A DNA stretch of 20,554 bases from CAYSWH01 sp964434775 (GCA_964434775.1 CAYSWH010000033.1:1-20554); one strand, 5' to 3'. Counted from the first letter of the stretch, positions 1 to 7,862 are shown. The notes: generated by a model from the letters alone, not told the origin. A program made the numbers and translations.

Positions 1-51
1 ATACGATATCGTTTCACGTGACTGGAGTTCAGACGTGTGCTCTTCCGATCT
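1..51 (+). other. Illumina P7 adapter remnant (non-genomic)
   Basis: Bases 18-51 match the 34-base TruSeq read-2 adapter exactly, ending in CTCTTCCGATCT. Bases 1-17 fit the preceding P7 tail plus an 8-base index (CGTTTCAC), with one mismatch. This is library sequence left at a contig end, not organism DNA. It creates artefact peptides: TGVQTCALPI on the plus strand and IGRAHV fused to the end of the minus-strand gene. Identification rests on recall of the adapter sequence and is very secure. Confidence 0.97.
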
Positions 52-1198
52 CTATTTTTCTCTCTAAAAGATTTTGCATGAATAACATCTCCTCTTCTAC
101 AAAATCATATCCGAAATTGGGCAACAGATTCTTTTTATTCAAAAAATCAATTAAGAATGTCTTTCCGGATTGGTCGTTCAAAACAGAAAGTAAATCCTTT
201 TTGGAAGGTAAAGTAGTATTTATATTTAACCCCAAACCTTTTACCAAATGTTGATAAGTTAGATACATCGGTGTTTCGTTTGGACCATGATAATTGTTCG
301 GAACCCAGGTTAAATTTTTCTTGTGAATTCTACCCAAAACTTCAGGATGGTTGATTACTCCCAGCCAATTTGCGTCTGAACCGGGAGTTAAAAAAACATT
401 AAGACCCTCTAACTCCAAACTTTCAATAAAATATTTATCTAAATCCGCAACTGAATCACCATCTAAAATACAGTATTTTTCCGGTAACAGTTCTTCTTGC
501 CACTCATCAATTACTTCCTCATCTTTAACCGATCTTCCATGTATATCTTGGCTACACAAAGTACAATGCCTGCAAAAGATGAAAATCAGCTCTACCCATT
601 CCGGAATTATGCCTAATTTGATTAACCCGTTGTTTAATCCAGCCCTATCGCCAAAATAATAATGCAAAAATGCAGAGAAAACGTTTCCTAAACAAACCGG
701 CTTTTGCTTGATCTCAGGTAGTTTGCTTATATTTTCGTTAAAATATACCAGGTATTCTCTAAAATATTTTTTAAGCTCAACAAAAAGTTCGGTATTTTGT
801 TTTGTGTTCAAGGCCTGGTTGATTATGTCTATTTTTTCCAAATGAGTATCCAAATCATTCGAGCGATGATCTAAAATCTCTAACCAGTTATAGGAGGGCT
901 TATTCAAACTTAAAGAATAAATGAAGAATTGTTTTAGATCCCCGTACGGCAGAAGAGGATGATTTCTGTCTCCATGTAATTTTTTGTTTAGCTCAAAGTT
1001 GTTTAATTTAAGAGTGTCTAGTTGAGTACCGGTACTACCTCCCGAATCTACTGTTGAAAGACTTATTATCTTTTTGGAAGACGGGCTTGCCATAAGTTTA
1101 GGATCAGCTTCCTGTAACCAATTATTATAGGCAAAGATGTACTTTCCCAGAGTTCCAAGGCAACCATGCCCGCCTACTCCCAAAAAAAGATCTATCAT
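52..1198 (-). CDS. CofD/YvcK-family protein, 3' truncated by contig end
   Basis: Partial gene: about 382 residues are genuine, and the rest of the open frame is adapter. The protein resembles the family of 2-phospho-L-lactate transferase CofD and the cell-shape/gluconeogenesis factor YvcK, which have a Rossmann-like fold and bind a nucleotide-type ligand. Visible family blocks are STVDSGGSTG (about 48-57), LPYGDLKQF (83-91), GNVFSAFLHYYFGD (171-184), PGSDANWLGVINHPEVLG (272-289), and an N..H.GPNET....Y..H segment (301-317) resembling the YvcK NxxTQPGET...H block. The N-terminus has a glycine-rich GVGGHGCLG in place of the usual GGGTG. A Cys-rich insert, FCRHCTLC (208-215), lies in the middle. 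It starts 12 bases after the cupin gene and is probably co-transcribed with it. CofD activity is unlikely unless F420 is made; a YvcK-like role is equally possible. No Shine-Dalgarno is seen before the ATG. Confidence 0.72.
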
Positions 1199-1210
1199 AG
1201 AAAAGTTAAA

Positions 1211-1603
1211 TTAGGTCCTTGAATAATCGTCCTCAAATCTTTCAATGTCGTCTTCTCCGGTATAGTTGCCGCTCTGAACCTCAATAAGTATCAGATCTTC
1301 AAGACCCTTATTAGCTAATCGATGTTTTGCTCCCAAAGGGATGAAACAGCTGTTATTAACAGGCATTTCAAAAACCCAATTCTCAGGATTATCAGTTTTT
1401 CTAATTTCTACAGTGGCTACACCTTGGACGGTCACCCAATGTTCTGCTCTGTGTTTATGACTTTGCAAACTCAAGCGCTGCCCCGGCTTAACCACTATTT
1501 TTTTTACTTTAAAGGTCGGTTGATCTTCTAATACATAATAGACTCCCCAAGGCCTGTTACCGACTTCTAAATAATTAGTTGATTCTTCCTTAACCATATT
1601 CAT
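1211..1603 (-). CDS. Cupin-type (type II) mannose-6-phosphate isomerase domain protein
   Basis: A 130-residue stand-alone version of the C-terminal cupin of bifunctional ManC/AlgA enzymes, which interconvert fructose-6-phosphate and mannose-6-phosphate for GDP-mannose and surface sugars. The family pattern runs through almost the whole length: RPWGVYYVL near residue 18, VKKIVVKPGQRLSLQSHKHRAEHW (metal-binding H49, H51, H55), IPLGAKHRLAN (H94 as a further metal ligand), and the C-terminal EVQSGNYTGEDDIERFEDDY. No nucleotidyltransferase domain is attached, so only the isomerase half is present here. It lies 39 bases downstream of an exported-protein gene and 12 bases upstream of the CofD/YvcK-like gene. 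The start could be the first ATG or the one two codons later; no ribosome binding site decides between them. Confidence 0.88.
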   Translation of the reverse strand: MNMVKEESTNYLEVGNRPWGVYYVLEDQPTFKVKKIVVKPGQRLSLQSHKHRAEHWVTVQGVATVEIRKTDNPENWVFEMPVNNSCFIPLGAKHRLANKGLEDLILIEVQSGNYTGEDDIERFEDDYSRT

Positions 1604-1642
1604 TCTTTACAGTTTATCTTTTTTCTGCTTATAATCCTTTTG

Positions 1643-2491
1643 TCAACCTTGGCTTATACCCTCGGTCAAAAAAATTATCTCATTCACCTCTTGAAGCTCT
1701 TCTTGGTTGGGATTTCCCTCTAAGATAACTGTAAGAAATCCTTTACTAACTAACTGACCTGCACCGAACGGATAGTTTTCTTTTAGATCCAAAGAATAGC
1801 CGAACATATCTACAGATTCCTCACCTGTAGAACAGGGATTTATTACATTAGTCTCTGCGGAGGGCGCTAAATAATAGTATTTACCCGGTTCATCTCTAAA
1901 ACGATACCGAACAAATTCATTACTTACCCGATCGATTTCTTGAATCACCACCTCCTCTTTTTCCAGTATATCATTTTTGACTACACATTCAGGAGTAAGC
2001 CCTCTAGGAAGCTGATATATGTCAATGACATATTTTATTTGCAGATCGTTTTTGTTTAGAGTGATAAAGTTAACCAGTTTTTCGTCGTTAAATTCACTAC
2101 TAGTATCCAAGTTCCACTCAGTCGGATAAAATATTTTAAAATCAGGAAAGTAATCGATTTGGTAACTTTTTTGCTGATTCTTGATCTTAACAACTTCATT
2201 TTCCTTCTTTTCTTCTTCAGTCAGTTCCCTAGTAAACACTCTATCACTATTCCACCTGCATTGCTCCAGAAAATCTCCAAACAGTTCTCCACCTGCATTT
2301 TCGCATTCTTCAAAGTTGGATATCTCGGGTTCGGTCTCTTGCACTGCTTCAGACGGATTTTGAGTAGTAACTTCTTCCGGTACCGATTCTTCTGATTGGT
2401 TGCTAAAGATAAAAAAAAGAAGCAGACCAAAAATTAGTATCGCCGCTACACCAAAAAACAAAAATCTTTTATTTTCTAATATCTTCTCCAT
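1643..2491 (-). CDS. Membrane-anchored exported protein of unknown function
   Basis: 282 residues. A short charged N-terminus (MEKILENKR) is followed by one strong hydrophobic segment (about 10-30, ending FFIFSNQ), then an acidic Ser/Glu/Pro linker (31-58) and a soluble extracytoplasmic domain. At about 59-79 there is a paired-cysteine motif, FEECENAGG...LEQCRW, resembling the short FEEC..AG....PRQCR motif found N-terminal in many exported Patescibacteria proteins. The remainder (about 110-280) looks like an alpha/beta domain with two more cysteines (168 and 219 approximately). No catalytic motif is recognisable. It ends in TGA, 39 bases before the cupin gene. Topology is well supported; function is unknown. 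Confidence 0.8.
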   Translation of the reverse strand: MEKILENKRFLFFGVAAILIFGLLLFFIFSNQSEESVPEEVTTQNPSEAVQETEPEISNFEECENAGGELFGDFLEQCRWNSDRVFTRELTEEEKKENEVVKIKNQQKSYQIDYFPDFKIFYPTEWNLDTSSEFNDEKLVNFITLNKNDLQIKYVIDIYQLPRGLTPECVVKNDILEKEEVVIQEIDRVSNEFVRYRFRDEPGKYYYLAPSAETNVINPCSTGEESVDMFGYSLDLKENYPFGAGQLVSKGFLTVILEGNPNQEELQEVNEIIFLTEGISQG

Positions 2492-2806
2492 GCATACTCA
2501 TTTTAGTTAACTTCTCTTTTCTTGGCAACTGTATACGATAAATAAAATGGTAAACAATGTTATTTTAATTTTTTTAATTTAACCGAAACTTTATCAGAGC
2601 TTATTTTCGCAATATCTCAAACTTTCTCTTTTCTCAGTTTATACCGAATCTTTTACTAATAAGACTAAAAACTGATAATTCTTCGCCGAATATTTTAAGA
2701 ATGACAAAATCATTCAGAATTTACTTAATACATTTTTGCCTTATCTCAACCTCTACTTTGAACTAAGATACTAAGAAGACAACCTGGATAATATCCTGAA
2801 AATGTA
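2492..2806. other. AT-rich intergenic region
   Basis: This 315-base gap between the BI-1-family gene and the exported-protein gene has no open frame that looks coding on either strand. It contains a small inverted repeat, GAATGA-CAAAA-TCATTC (2699-2715), about 90 bases beyond the BI-1 stop codon. The repeat is too short and lacks a real T-run, so it is not called a terminator. The possible promoter for the next gene lies at its left end. Confidence 0.6.
2530..2557 (-). promoter_or_regulatory. Possible sigma-70-type promoter for the exported-protein gene
   Basis: On the minus strand, TTGTTT (2557-2552) and TATACA (2535-2530) are separated by 16 bases, 39 bases upstream of the ATG at 2491. The -10 box matches TATAAT at four positions and the -35 box matches at three, so this is a weak call in AT-rich DNA. 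Confidence 0.3.
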
Positions 2807-3517
2807 TTAATCTCGATTAGTAAATTGTAGAAGGAAGGTTAAGATGTAGTAGAATAAAAGAGCTAAAGAAGCAAAAAGAGATAGGGAGGCAGCTACATAC
2901 TGATCTTCATGGTAATGATGCAAAATGTTTGATGTATCGTACAAAATAGCAGCACCTGCAAAAGCGATCATTGCACCGGAAAACCACAGGCCCAAATTAA
3001 AACCGAAAACTGCCCCGGCCACAATAACTCCCAAAGCTAAAAAACCTCCTATAGCCAAGACGCTACCCAAAAAGGAATAATCTGTTCTAGTCCATAACAC
3101 CAAAAAACTAAGGGCAAAGAAAAGAAAAAGAGTTAAGAATCCGGCTGTAGGTAGTAACATCGGGCCGGAAAAGAAAATAGCTACATAGAGAAGAGGGATA
3201 AAAATAATTGATTCAATAAGAATGTACAAACCCAAGCCGGCATATTGAATACCTTTAGAGGTTGTACTTAAGGCCCATTTATTTGCCACCCACGAAACTC
3301 CGATAAACAAAGCAATTATCACAAACCAAATAATGCTACTTGAGTATACTATAGAACTGAAAATTTCAGCGATTCCGGTTGTAAAGTATATCACTTGCAA
3401 GCCGGCAAAAACCAGCACGGACAATGCAAGGTGAAGATAAGTTTTTCGAATAAATGAAGCTCTGCTCTCACCGCTTGCATGACTCAAAGTTCCTGAATAA
3501 GTAGATTGATTGAACAT
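2807..3517 (-). CDS. Bax inhibitor-1/YccA/TMBIM family membrane protein
   Basis: 236 residues with about seven hydrophobic segments (roughly 28-48, 60-78, 92-112, 120-141, 150-170, 175-193, 209-229). The family hallmarks are RKTYLHLALSVLVF before and in helix 1, TRTDYSFLG before helix 5 (D146), and YDTSNILHHYHEDQ after helix 6 (D194), followed by SLSLFASLALLFYYIL. The two Asp positions correspond to the conserved pair that forms the pH-sensing latch in the Bacillus homologue YetJ, a Ca2+ leak channel of the inner membrane. Length is typical for the family. It has its own promoter candidate and about 265 bases of upstream non-coding DNA, so it is probably a single-gene unit. The exact physiological role in bacteria is uncertain. 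Confidence 0.9.
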   Translation of the reverse strand: MFNQSTYSGTLSHASGESRASFIRKTYLHLALSVLVFAGLQVIYFTTGIAEIFSSIVYSSSIIWFVIIALFIGVSWVANKWALSTTSKGIQYAGLGLYILIESIIFIPLLYVAIFFSGPMLLPTAGFLTLFLFFALSFLVLWTRTDYSFLGSVLAIGGFLALGVIVAGAVFGFNLGLWFSGAMIAFAGAAILYDTSNILHHYHEDQYVAASLSLFASLALLFYYILTFLLQFTNRD

Positions 3518-3568
3518 AATTTAATAATTTATAAATTAAAAATTTTGTTTAGTATCTAAATTAGAGAT

Positions 3569-3597
3569 AAAATAGTATAAATTCGATTTTTAGTCAA
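3569..3597 (-). promoter_or_regulatory. Predicted promoter of the BI-1-family gene
   Basis: TTGACT (minus strand, 3597-3592) and TATTTT (3574-3569) are spaced by exactly 17 bases, 52 bases upstream of the ATG at 3517. The -35 box matches TTGACA at five of six positions and the -10 box at four. The predicted transcript starts near 3562, giving a leader of about 45 bases. Confidence 0.5.
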
Positions 3598-3679
3598 GAA
3601 AATGCATGATAATTAATGAGTTTGTGTATTTGATTTTATCTTGACGAGGCCAAATTTGCGACTGAGTAATTTACCCTCC

Positions 3680-3808
3680 TCAGCTGGTTTTAAATATATA
3701 TCCCTTACCAATTTCTGTTGTAACCAAGTCAACTATTTTGATATTCGCCGGCAATAAATACTCTATTACAGAAAAAATCTTCCTATAATTCACCCAAAGT
3801 TTTTTCAT
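3680..3808 (-). CDS. Possible 42-residue small ORF overlapping the thioredoxin-fold gene
   Basis: An ATG at 3808, inside the last codons of the preceding gene (26-base overlap, different frame), opens a 42-codon frame ending in TGA at 3680. The peptide begins MKKLWVNYRKIFSVIEYL and ends IGKGYIFKTS. Its composition is mixed and protein-like (LPANIKIVDLVTTEIGKG) rather than random AT-rich translation, and the start overlaps its neighbour as in a translationally coupled pair. I recognise no family. It could be a real small protein, a decayed fragment, or chance. Confidence 0.3.
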   Translation of the reverse strand: MKKLWVNYRKIFSVIEYLLPANIKIVDLVTTEIGKGYIFKTS

Positions 3809-4877
3809 CCAAAACTCTATCGTACCTCCTTCCGTCAACAATAACGGTCGGTATCCTAATTGTATTTACCTCCTCTTCGACTATCCTTTTTTGATTGGAC
3901 AGACTCTCTCGAATTTCGCTTGATCCGGCCAATTCACTAATTGATTCTGCTTCTTGCGGAGTATACCCAATTTCCAAAAGCATCTCCTGTAATTTTTCTT
4001 CCGCCTCCTCTTCGGAATATACGTAATTAAACTCATCTTGCAAACTATCTTGGAGATTGCCTTCTTCGGTAAAAAGTTTTTCCAAGAGCCTCCAATCCCC
4101 CGGATTTGGATTATCATCTTCCAAAGGTACCTTCTTGGCAGCTTCCAAGTAACTGGCTCTAAGATAGGAGTTAGCAAATTTATAGCCGGAAGATTGAGTG
4201 CTGTCGGGAATAGGATAAAGAATATAAGTCAAGTTGTATTCTTCAGTGAAATTATTTGATTCTTTAATATTATCAAAAAGGTTTTTACAGGAAATACATC
4301 CCGGATCAATTATTTCCAGAGCTATAGGCTTTTCTACTTCGAACCCTTGGTAATAGGATGCAGAATCAGCAACATACTCCTCTGCTTTCCATTCTTTAAG
4401 TCTATCAGGTACTCGAGACAAGGTTGTACTAAAATCAGTAATCGGTCTCAAAGTCCACTCTACCAAATTACCGCTTTGAACAGACTCAATAAAGCCCTGT
4501 CTGTCTTCTCCAACTCCACAGGCTTCTCCTGACAAAGAGCACGATTCTCCGCTTATCGGATCACAAGTATCATAAACATATAAATTCAAAGCAGCATTTG
4601 CAGTATACCAAATTGACCAGACATTTATCAATACAAACACAAAAGCCCAAAAAGAAAATGTTTTATCCAAAAATTTGGCCAGTCTGGGATATCGAAAAAT
4701 TATTTTAGATAAAATTGTGGTTTTTAACTCTTGAGAAAAATCCACGTCACATGGTTTGAGTGTCACTCTTTTAAAAACACAGGCCCAAGACTTTTTAAAC
4801 AACTCTCTATACTTCGGAAAAAATCCTAAAATAGGAAAAAGAATTAAAAAAACAATGAAGGCCAAGATACAGAGCAT
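3783..4877 (-). CDS. Membrane-anchored thioredoxin-fold (DsbA-like) protein
   Basis: 364 residues. It has two hydrophobic segments (about 2-20 and 74-98) joined by a basic, probably cytoplasmic stretch, then a long extracytoplasmic region. The catalytic-looking site is DPGCISCKNLF, with C194 and C197 in a CxxC motif at the start of a helix. IRIPTVIVDG (340-349) supplies the cis-Pro (P343) loop facing the active site in thioredoxin folds. Between them lies a helical insertion (about 230-335), as in DsbA-type proteins. Extra cysteines (C105, C113, C120) lie just outside the second membrane segment and could form a second redox or structural site. It probably makes or exchanges disulfides in exported proteins, consistent with cysteine pairs in the exported proteins at 1643-2491 and 16964-20365. 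It lies 64 bases downstream of trmD. Oxidase versus reductase direction cannot be read from the sequence. Confidence 0.78.
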   Translation of the reverse strand: MLCILAFIVFLILFPILGFFPKYRELFKKSWACVFKRVTLKPCDVDFSQELKTTILSKIIFRYPRLAKFLDKTFSFWAFVFVLINVWSIWYTANAALNLYVYDTCDPISGESCSLSGEACGVGEDRQGFIESVQSGNLVEWTLRPITDFSTTLSRVPDRLKEWKAEEYVADSASYYQGFEVEKPIALEIIDPGCISCKNLFDNIKESNNFTEEYNLTYILYPIPDSTQSSGYKFANSYLRASYLEAAKKVPLEDDNPNPGDWRLLEKLFTEEGNLQDSLQDEFNYVYSEEEAEEKLQEMLLEIGYTPQEAESISELAGSSEIRESLSNQKRIVEEEVNTIRIPTVIVDGRRYDRVLDEKTLGEL

Positions 4878-4941
4878 AGATTTTTTTTATTTGCATTTTA
4901 TTTTGCCTGACTTAATAATTGTAGTCAACCTGACTTGGTTC

Positions 4942-5832
4942 TTAATTATCAAACCAATTTAAGCGCCAATCTTGAATTTTTTTGTGATTACCCTCGAGTA
5001 AAACCGAAGGAACAAGGTAACTCATCCATTCGCCGGGCCTAGTATATTGAGGGTGTTCTAATAACGGTAATTTTTCCTCTTGCCATAACTTGTTGCAAAA
5101 AAGATCAGATTTCAGCGATTTTGCTTTACAAGCCGTCGAATTTAAATTATTATGCAACATATTTTTTTTGCCGATAACAAACTCCTTCTGCTCTTCGTAA
5201 ACATTTAGTTGCCCTGAAAAGGAATCGTGACCCACACTTTCAGATTTTTCAATAAAACCCGGAATTAAACGAGAGATAGACTCAATTAAAGTCATGGCAG
5301 GTAATTCTCCTCCATTCAACACGTAATCTCCAACTGATAACTCTAAGTCGACTAACTCTGAAACCCTGGCGTCAAAACCTTCATACCTCCCACACAAAAG
5401 ATTTATTTCCTCAAATTGACTTAACCACTGAGCAATCTGTTGATTGAAAGTAAAGCCGCGAGGAGTCATATTTATCGTTACCTTTTTATCTCTACTTAAA
5501 TTACCGGATTTGTATCTTTCAAAAAAAAATTGATTGTTAGGAAATATCCTCCTATGTTCCACAGGAACTTCCCGAAGCTTAAATAAATCTGTAATTGCTG
5601 AATATTCTTTAAGTGCCTGAAAGATCGGTTGAGGCATTAAAACCATTCCGCTTCCACCACCGAAAGGCCTATCATCTACTTGTCGATAATTACCCAAACC
5701 AAACTTTTCCCTCCAGTTAATCAATTCTACCTGAATGATCTTTTTGCTCAAACCCCTTGCTATAAGACTATTTGCCAGAAAAGAAGAAAAAATATCCGGA
5801 TGCAAAGTAAAAACTCGGAAAAACATACTCAA
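4942..5832 (-). CDS. trmD: tRNA (guanine-37-N1)-methyltransferase TrmD
   Basis: TrmD uses S-adenosylmethionine to methylate N1 of G37 next to the anticodon, preventing +1 frameshifts. The SPOUT-fold knot motifs are clear: YRQVDDRPFGGGSGMVLMP (49-67), LLCGRYEGFDARV (145-157), SVGDYVLNGGELPAM (166-180, with the catalytic Asp of the GDY motif) and LLEHPQYTRPGEW (257-269). At 296 residues it is longer than the usual 240-250; extra sequence lies around 85-116 and 210-252, the latter between the knot and the C-terminal tRNA-binding region. It stands alone, not in the common rpsP-rimM-trmD-rplS order; rpsP is about 8 kb away. The ATG at 5832 is taken as start; a second ATG two codons in is possible. 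Confidence 0.95.
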   Translation of the reverse strand: MSMFFRVFTLHPDIFSSFLANSLIARGLSKKIIQVELINWREKFGLGNYRQVDDRPFGGGSGMVLMPQPIFQALKEYSAITDLFKLREVPVEHRRIFPNNQFFFERYKSGNLSRDKKVTINMTPRGFTFNQQIAQWLSQFEEINLLCGRYEGFDARVSELVDLELSVGDYVLNGGELPAMTLIESISRLIPGFIEKSESVGHDSFSGQLNVYEEQKEFVIGKKNMLHNNLNSTACKAKSLKSDLFCNKLWQEEKLPLLEHPQYTRPGEWMSYLVPSVLLEGNHKKIQDWRLNWFDN

Positions 5833-5950
5833 ATTCCACTACAAGAGATCAATTTTGGCAATAGACACCGATGATTAATAATTACCAAGCATTTTTACCT
5901 CTATTATTTAAACATTTAACTAATTACTATTTGTAAAGACGCACGGAAAG

Positions 5951-5979
5951 AGTATATAGTGAAATAATTCCAAGTTCAA
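5951..5979 (-). promoter_or_regulatory. Predicted promoter of trmD
   Basis: TTGAAC (minus strand, 5979-5974) and TATACT (5956-5951) are 17 bases apart. The -10 box matches five of six positions. Transcription would start near 5944, leaving a leader of about 110 bases before trmD. The site lies outside the repeat at 6066-6325. Confidence 0.45.
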
Positions 5980-6065
5980 TCCATAGGCATTTATCCTTTT
6001 ATAATTTAAACAAATCAATCCGTAATAAGTTTACATACTTATTAAAAAGAGAGGCCTAGATCAAT

Positions 6066-6325
6066 TACAGTCTATCCGAATATAACCTATACACCTGTCA
6101 CGGCGAACTTGTTTCGGCATCTCTTCGAATAGATCCTGAAATGAATCCCCACAACGCGCTACCCCCTGTTGGTATCAAACCCCAGGGCAAGCCCTAGACC
6201 CGAAACAATGTTTCGGACCCCGCCGCAAGCGGCGAGGTATTTGATACGAATAAATTCAGGATGACCACTTGGCAAGTGACGGAGCGGAATTTGGAAATGT
6301 CTAGGTTTAAGAGAGGTTAGCTATA
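6066..6325 (-). repeat. Dispersed intergenic repeat, copy A (with nested 110-bp hairpin module)
   Basis: This 260-bp copy is inverted relative to copies B and C. Read on the minus strand it begins TATAGCTAACC, runs through a CACTTGCCAAGTG palindrome and CATCCTGAATTTATT, then the inner module (6139-6248), then CAGGATCTATT and a CCGAAACAAGTTCG arm, and ends near GGATAGACTGTA. Together with about 230 AT-rich bases and the trmD promoter it fills the gap between leuB and trmD. It begins within about 10 bases of the leuB stop codon. No protein is encoded. Confidence 0.9.
6139..6248 (-). repeat. Nested 110-bp palindromic module in copy A
   Basis: GC-rich module absent from copy C. A closing stem GTATCAAA/TTTGATAC encloses three perfect hairpins: GCCGCTTGCGGC, CCGAAACATTGTTTCGG and AGGGCTTGCCCT, two of them with CTTG loops. 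It is identical to the module in copy B over the first 80 or so bases and differs at only about five positions in the last 25. Confidence 0.85.
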
Positions 6326-6335
6326 CAATACAAGC

Positions 6336-7331
6336 CTAAATTCTTGCAATCACCCCTTCCGTAAACTGATTTGTAGTCATACTCCCTCCTAAGTCAGTAG
6401 TTAATTTGTTATCTTCAAACATTTTTAAAACTGCCTTTTTGAGTTTCTCGGATTTTTCAGTTTCGCCTAAGTATTCTAAAAGCAGACAAAGTGTTAACAA
6501 GGCTGCTGAGGGATTAGCTTTATTTTGACCGGCAATGTCCGGAGCAGAACCGTGAACCGGTTCAAAAAGTGCATTCTGAAAACCGATATTGGCAGAAGAT
6601 GCCAAACCTAAACCGCCGATTAAAGCTGCTGCTTCATCTGAAAGGATATCGCCGAACATATTTGTAGTTACTAAAATTTCAAATTTTTCTGGCTGCATTA
6701 TCAATTTCATTGCACAAGCATCAACAATCAGCTCTTCCATAATAATCTGTGGATATTTCTTAGCTAAGTCCCGAGCCGTTTCCAAAAATAATCCATCAGT
6801 TAATCTGAGCACGTTAGCTTTATGTACTACGGTTACCCTCTGCTTACCTTTCTTTACTGCCAAATCAAAAGCATATTTTAAAATATTCAGAGATCCCTCT
6901 TTGGTGATAAGTCTTTCAGCTACCGCCCCTCCCTCCACTTTTCGTTCTTTACCGATATATAAATCCTCGGTATTTTCTCTTATCACAGTTAAATCTATAC
7001 CTTTCCGAGAAACGTTCAAAGGTAACGAGTAATACGGACGAACGTTGGCATAAAGGTTTAATACTTTCCGAAGCCTAACAATAGGACTGAAGTAGTCGCT
7101 AATACCCGGAGGAGTCGTTACCGCTCCGAACAAAACTGCATCAGAATCAAGGCAAAGCTGAACAGTCTCTTCCGGAAGCGGTGTTCCCCTGTTTTTGTAG
7201 CAGTTATAACCTGCTTCTCCATAGACCAGGTCAAAATCTTCGCTTATGCTTTTTAAAACCTTTGTTGTTGAGGAAATAACTTCAGGCCCGATTCCATCCC
7301 CGGGGATAACACATATTTTATAATTAGGCAT
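6336..7331 (-). CDS. Isopropylmalate/(homo)isocitrate dehydrogenase family protein
   Basis: 331 residues, a complete NAD-dependent beta-decarboxylating dehydrogenase that oxidises and decarboxylates a (2R,3S)-2-hydroxyacid made by the LeuCD partner. Motifs: VIPGDGIGPEV (8-18), RLRKVLNLYANVRP (86-99), VIRENTEDLY (117-126, catalytic Tyr125), VHKANVLRLTDG (169-180, Lys171), IVDACAM (Asp204), TNMFGDILSDEAA (223-235, metal-binding Asp228 and Asp232) and HGSAPDIAG (260-268), whose Asp favours NAD over NADP. The YANVRP and ENTEDLY forms resemble isocitrate and homoisocitrate dehydrogenases more than classic LeuB. Substrate is therefore open: isopropylmalate, homoisocitrate or isocitrate. Its start overlaps the end of the leuD-type gene by 8 bases, showing translational coupling. 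Confidence 0.88.
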   Translation of the reverse strand: MPNYKICVIPGDGIGPEVISSTTKVLKSISEDFDLVYGEAGYNCYKNRGTPLPEETVQLCLDSDAVLFGAVTTPPGISDYFSPIVRLRKVLNLYANVRPYYSLPLNVSRKGIDLTVIRENTEDLYIGKERKVEGGAVAERLITKEGSLNILKYAFDLAVKKGKQRVTVVHKANVLRLTDGLFLETARDLAKKYPQIIMEELIVDACAMKLIMQPEKFEILVTTNMFGDILSDEAAALIGGLGLASSANIGFQNALFEPVHGSAPDIAGQNKANPSAALLTLCLLLEYLGETEKSEKLKKAVLKMFEDNKLTTDLGGSMTTNQFTEGVIARI

Positions 7332-7833
7332 CTTTCTTTTGTTCTTGAAATAATTCGGAAATGCTGTCAGTACCGTTTTGTTTAATGTAATTAATCATCC
7401 CGCCAACTTCTCTTAATTTTAACATAAATTCAGGAATTTCAGCTTCAATTTCAACCCCCTTGGATTTATTTATAATTATTTGATTTGAGTAATCAATCTC
7501 CAGTTCATCTTCCAAGTCGATTTGTGTAGTATCAGCTACAATAGCCAATAATCCCTGGTTGAGACAATTACGATAAAAAATTCTGGCAAAAGATTGAGCA
7601 ATAATAGCCTCAATACCTGTGGCCTTCAAACCGGTTGCAGCGGTTTCTCTGCTGGATCCACAACCAAAGTTATTTCCGGCAACAATTAAATCTCCTTCAG
7701 CCACTTTTTGATTAAATTCAGGGCTGTATTCTATGAAAACAATTTTAGCCAATTCCACTGGATCAGTAGTAATGTTGTATCTTCCGGGCGTAATTAAATC
7801 AGTATTAATATTGTCTCCAAACTTCCAAATCAT
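7324..7833 (-). CDS. Isopropylmalate/homoaconitate dehydratase small subunit (LeuD type)
   Basis: 169 residues, the swivelling small subunit that covers the iron-sulfur active site of the LeuC-type large subunit. Motifs: WKFGDNINTDLITPGRY (3-19), the substrate-site NNFGCGSSRETA (about 54-65) and IIAQSFARIFYRNCLNQGL (about 77-95). The loop after GRY (NITTDPVELAK) is the region that differs between isopropylmalate and homoaconitate enzymes; it does not match either well enough to decide. The gene sits 29 bases after the large-subunit gene and overlaps the dehydrogenase by 8 bases. The C-terminus after about residue 150 is a short acidic tail. Confidence 0.9.
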   Translation of the reverse strand: MIWKFGDNINTDLITPGRYNITTDPVELAKIVFIEYSPEFNQKVAEGDLIVAGNNFGCGSSRETAATGLKATGIEAIIAQSFARIFYRNCLNQGLLAIVADTTQIDLEDELEIDYSNQIIINKSKGVEIEAEIPEFMLKLREVGGMINYIKQNGTDSISELFQEQKKDA

Positions 7834-7862
7834 AGCAGATTATTTAATAATTATATAATTAA

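Noticed and set aside
18..254. Plus-strand frame starting MTGVQTCALPIS
   Set aside because: Its start is encoded by the sequencing adapter and the rest is antisense to the CofD/YvcK-like gene.
1641..1646. Perfect TTGACA before the cupin gene
   Set aside because: It overlaps the stop codon of the previous gene and has no -10 box at suitable spacing.
2699..2715. GAATGA/TCATTC inverted repeat as terminator of the BI-1 gene
   Set aside because: The stem is only six pairs, AT-rich, without a proper T-run, and 90 bases from the stop codon.
6589..7032. 147-codon plus-strand frame
   Set aside because: It is fully antisense to the dehydrogenase, whose motifs are unmistakable.
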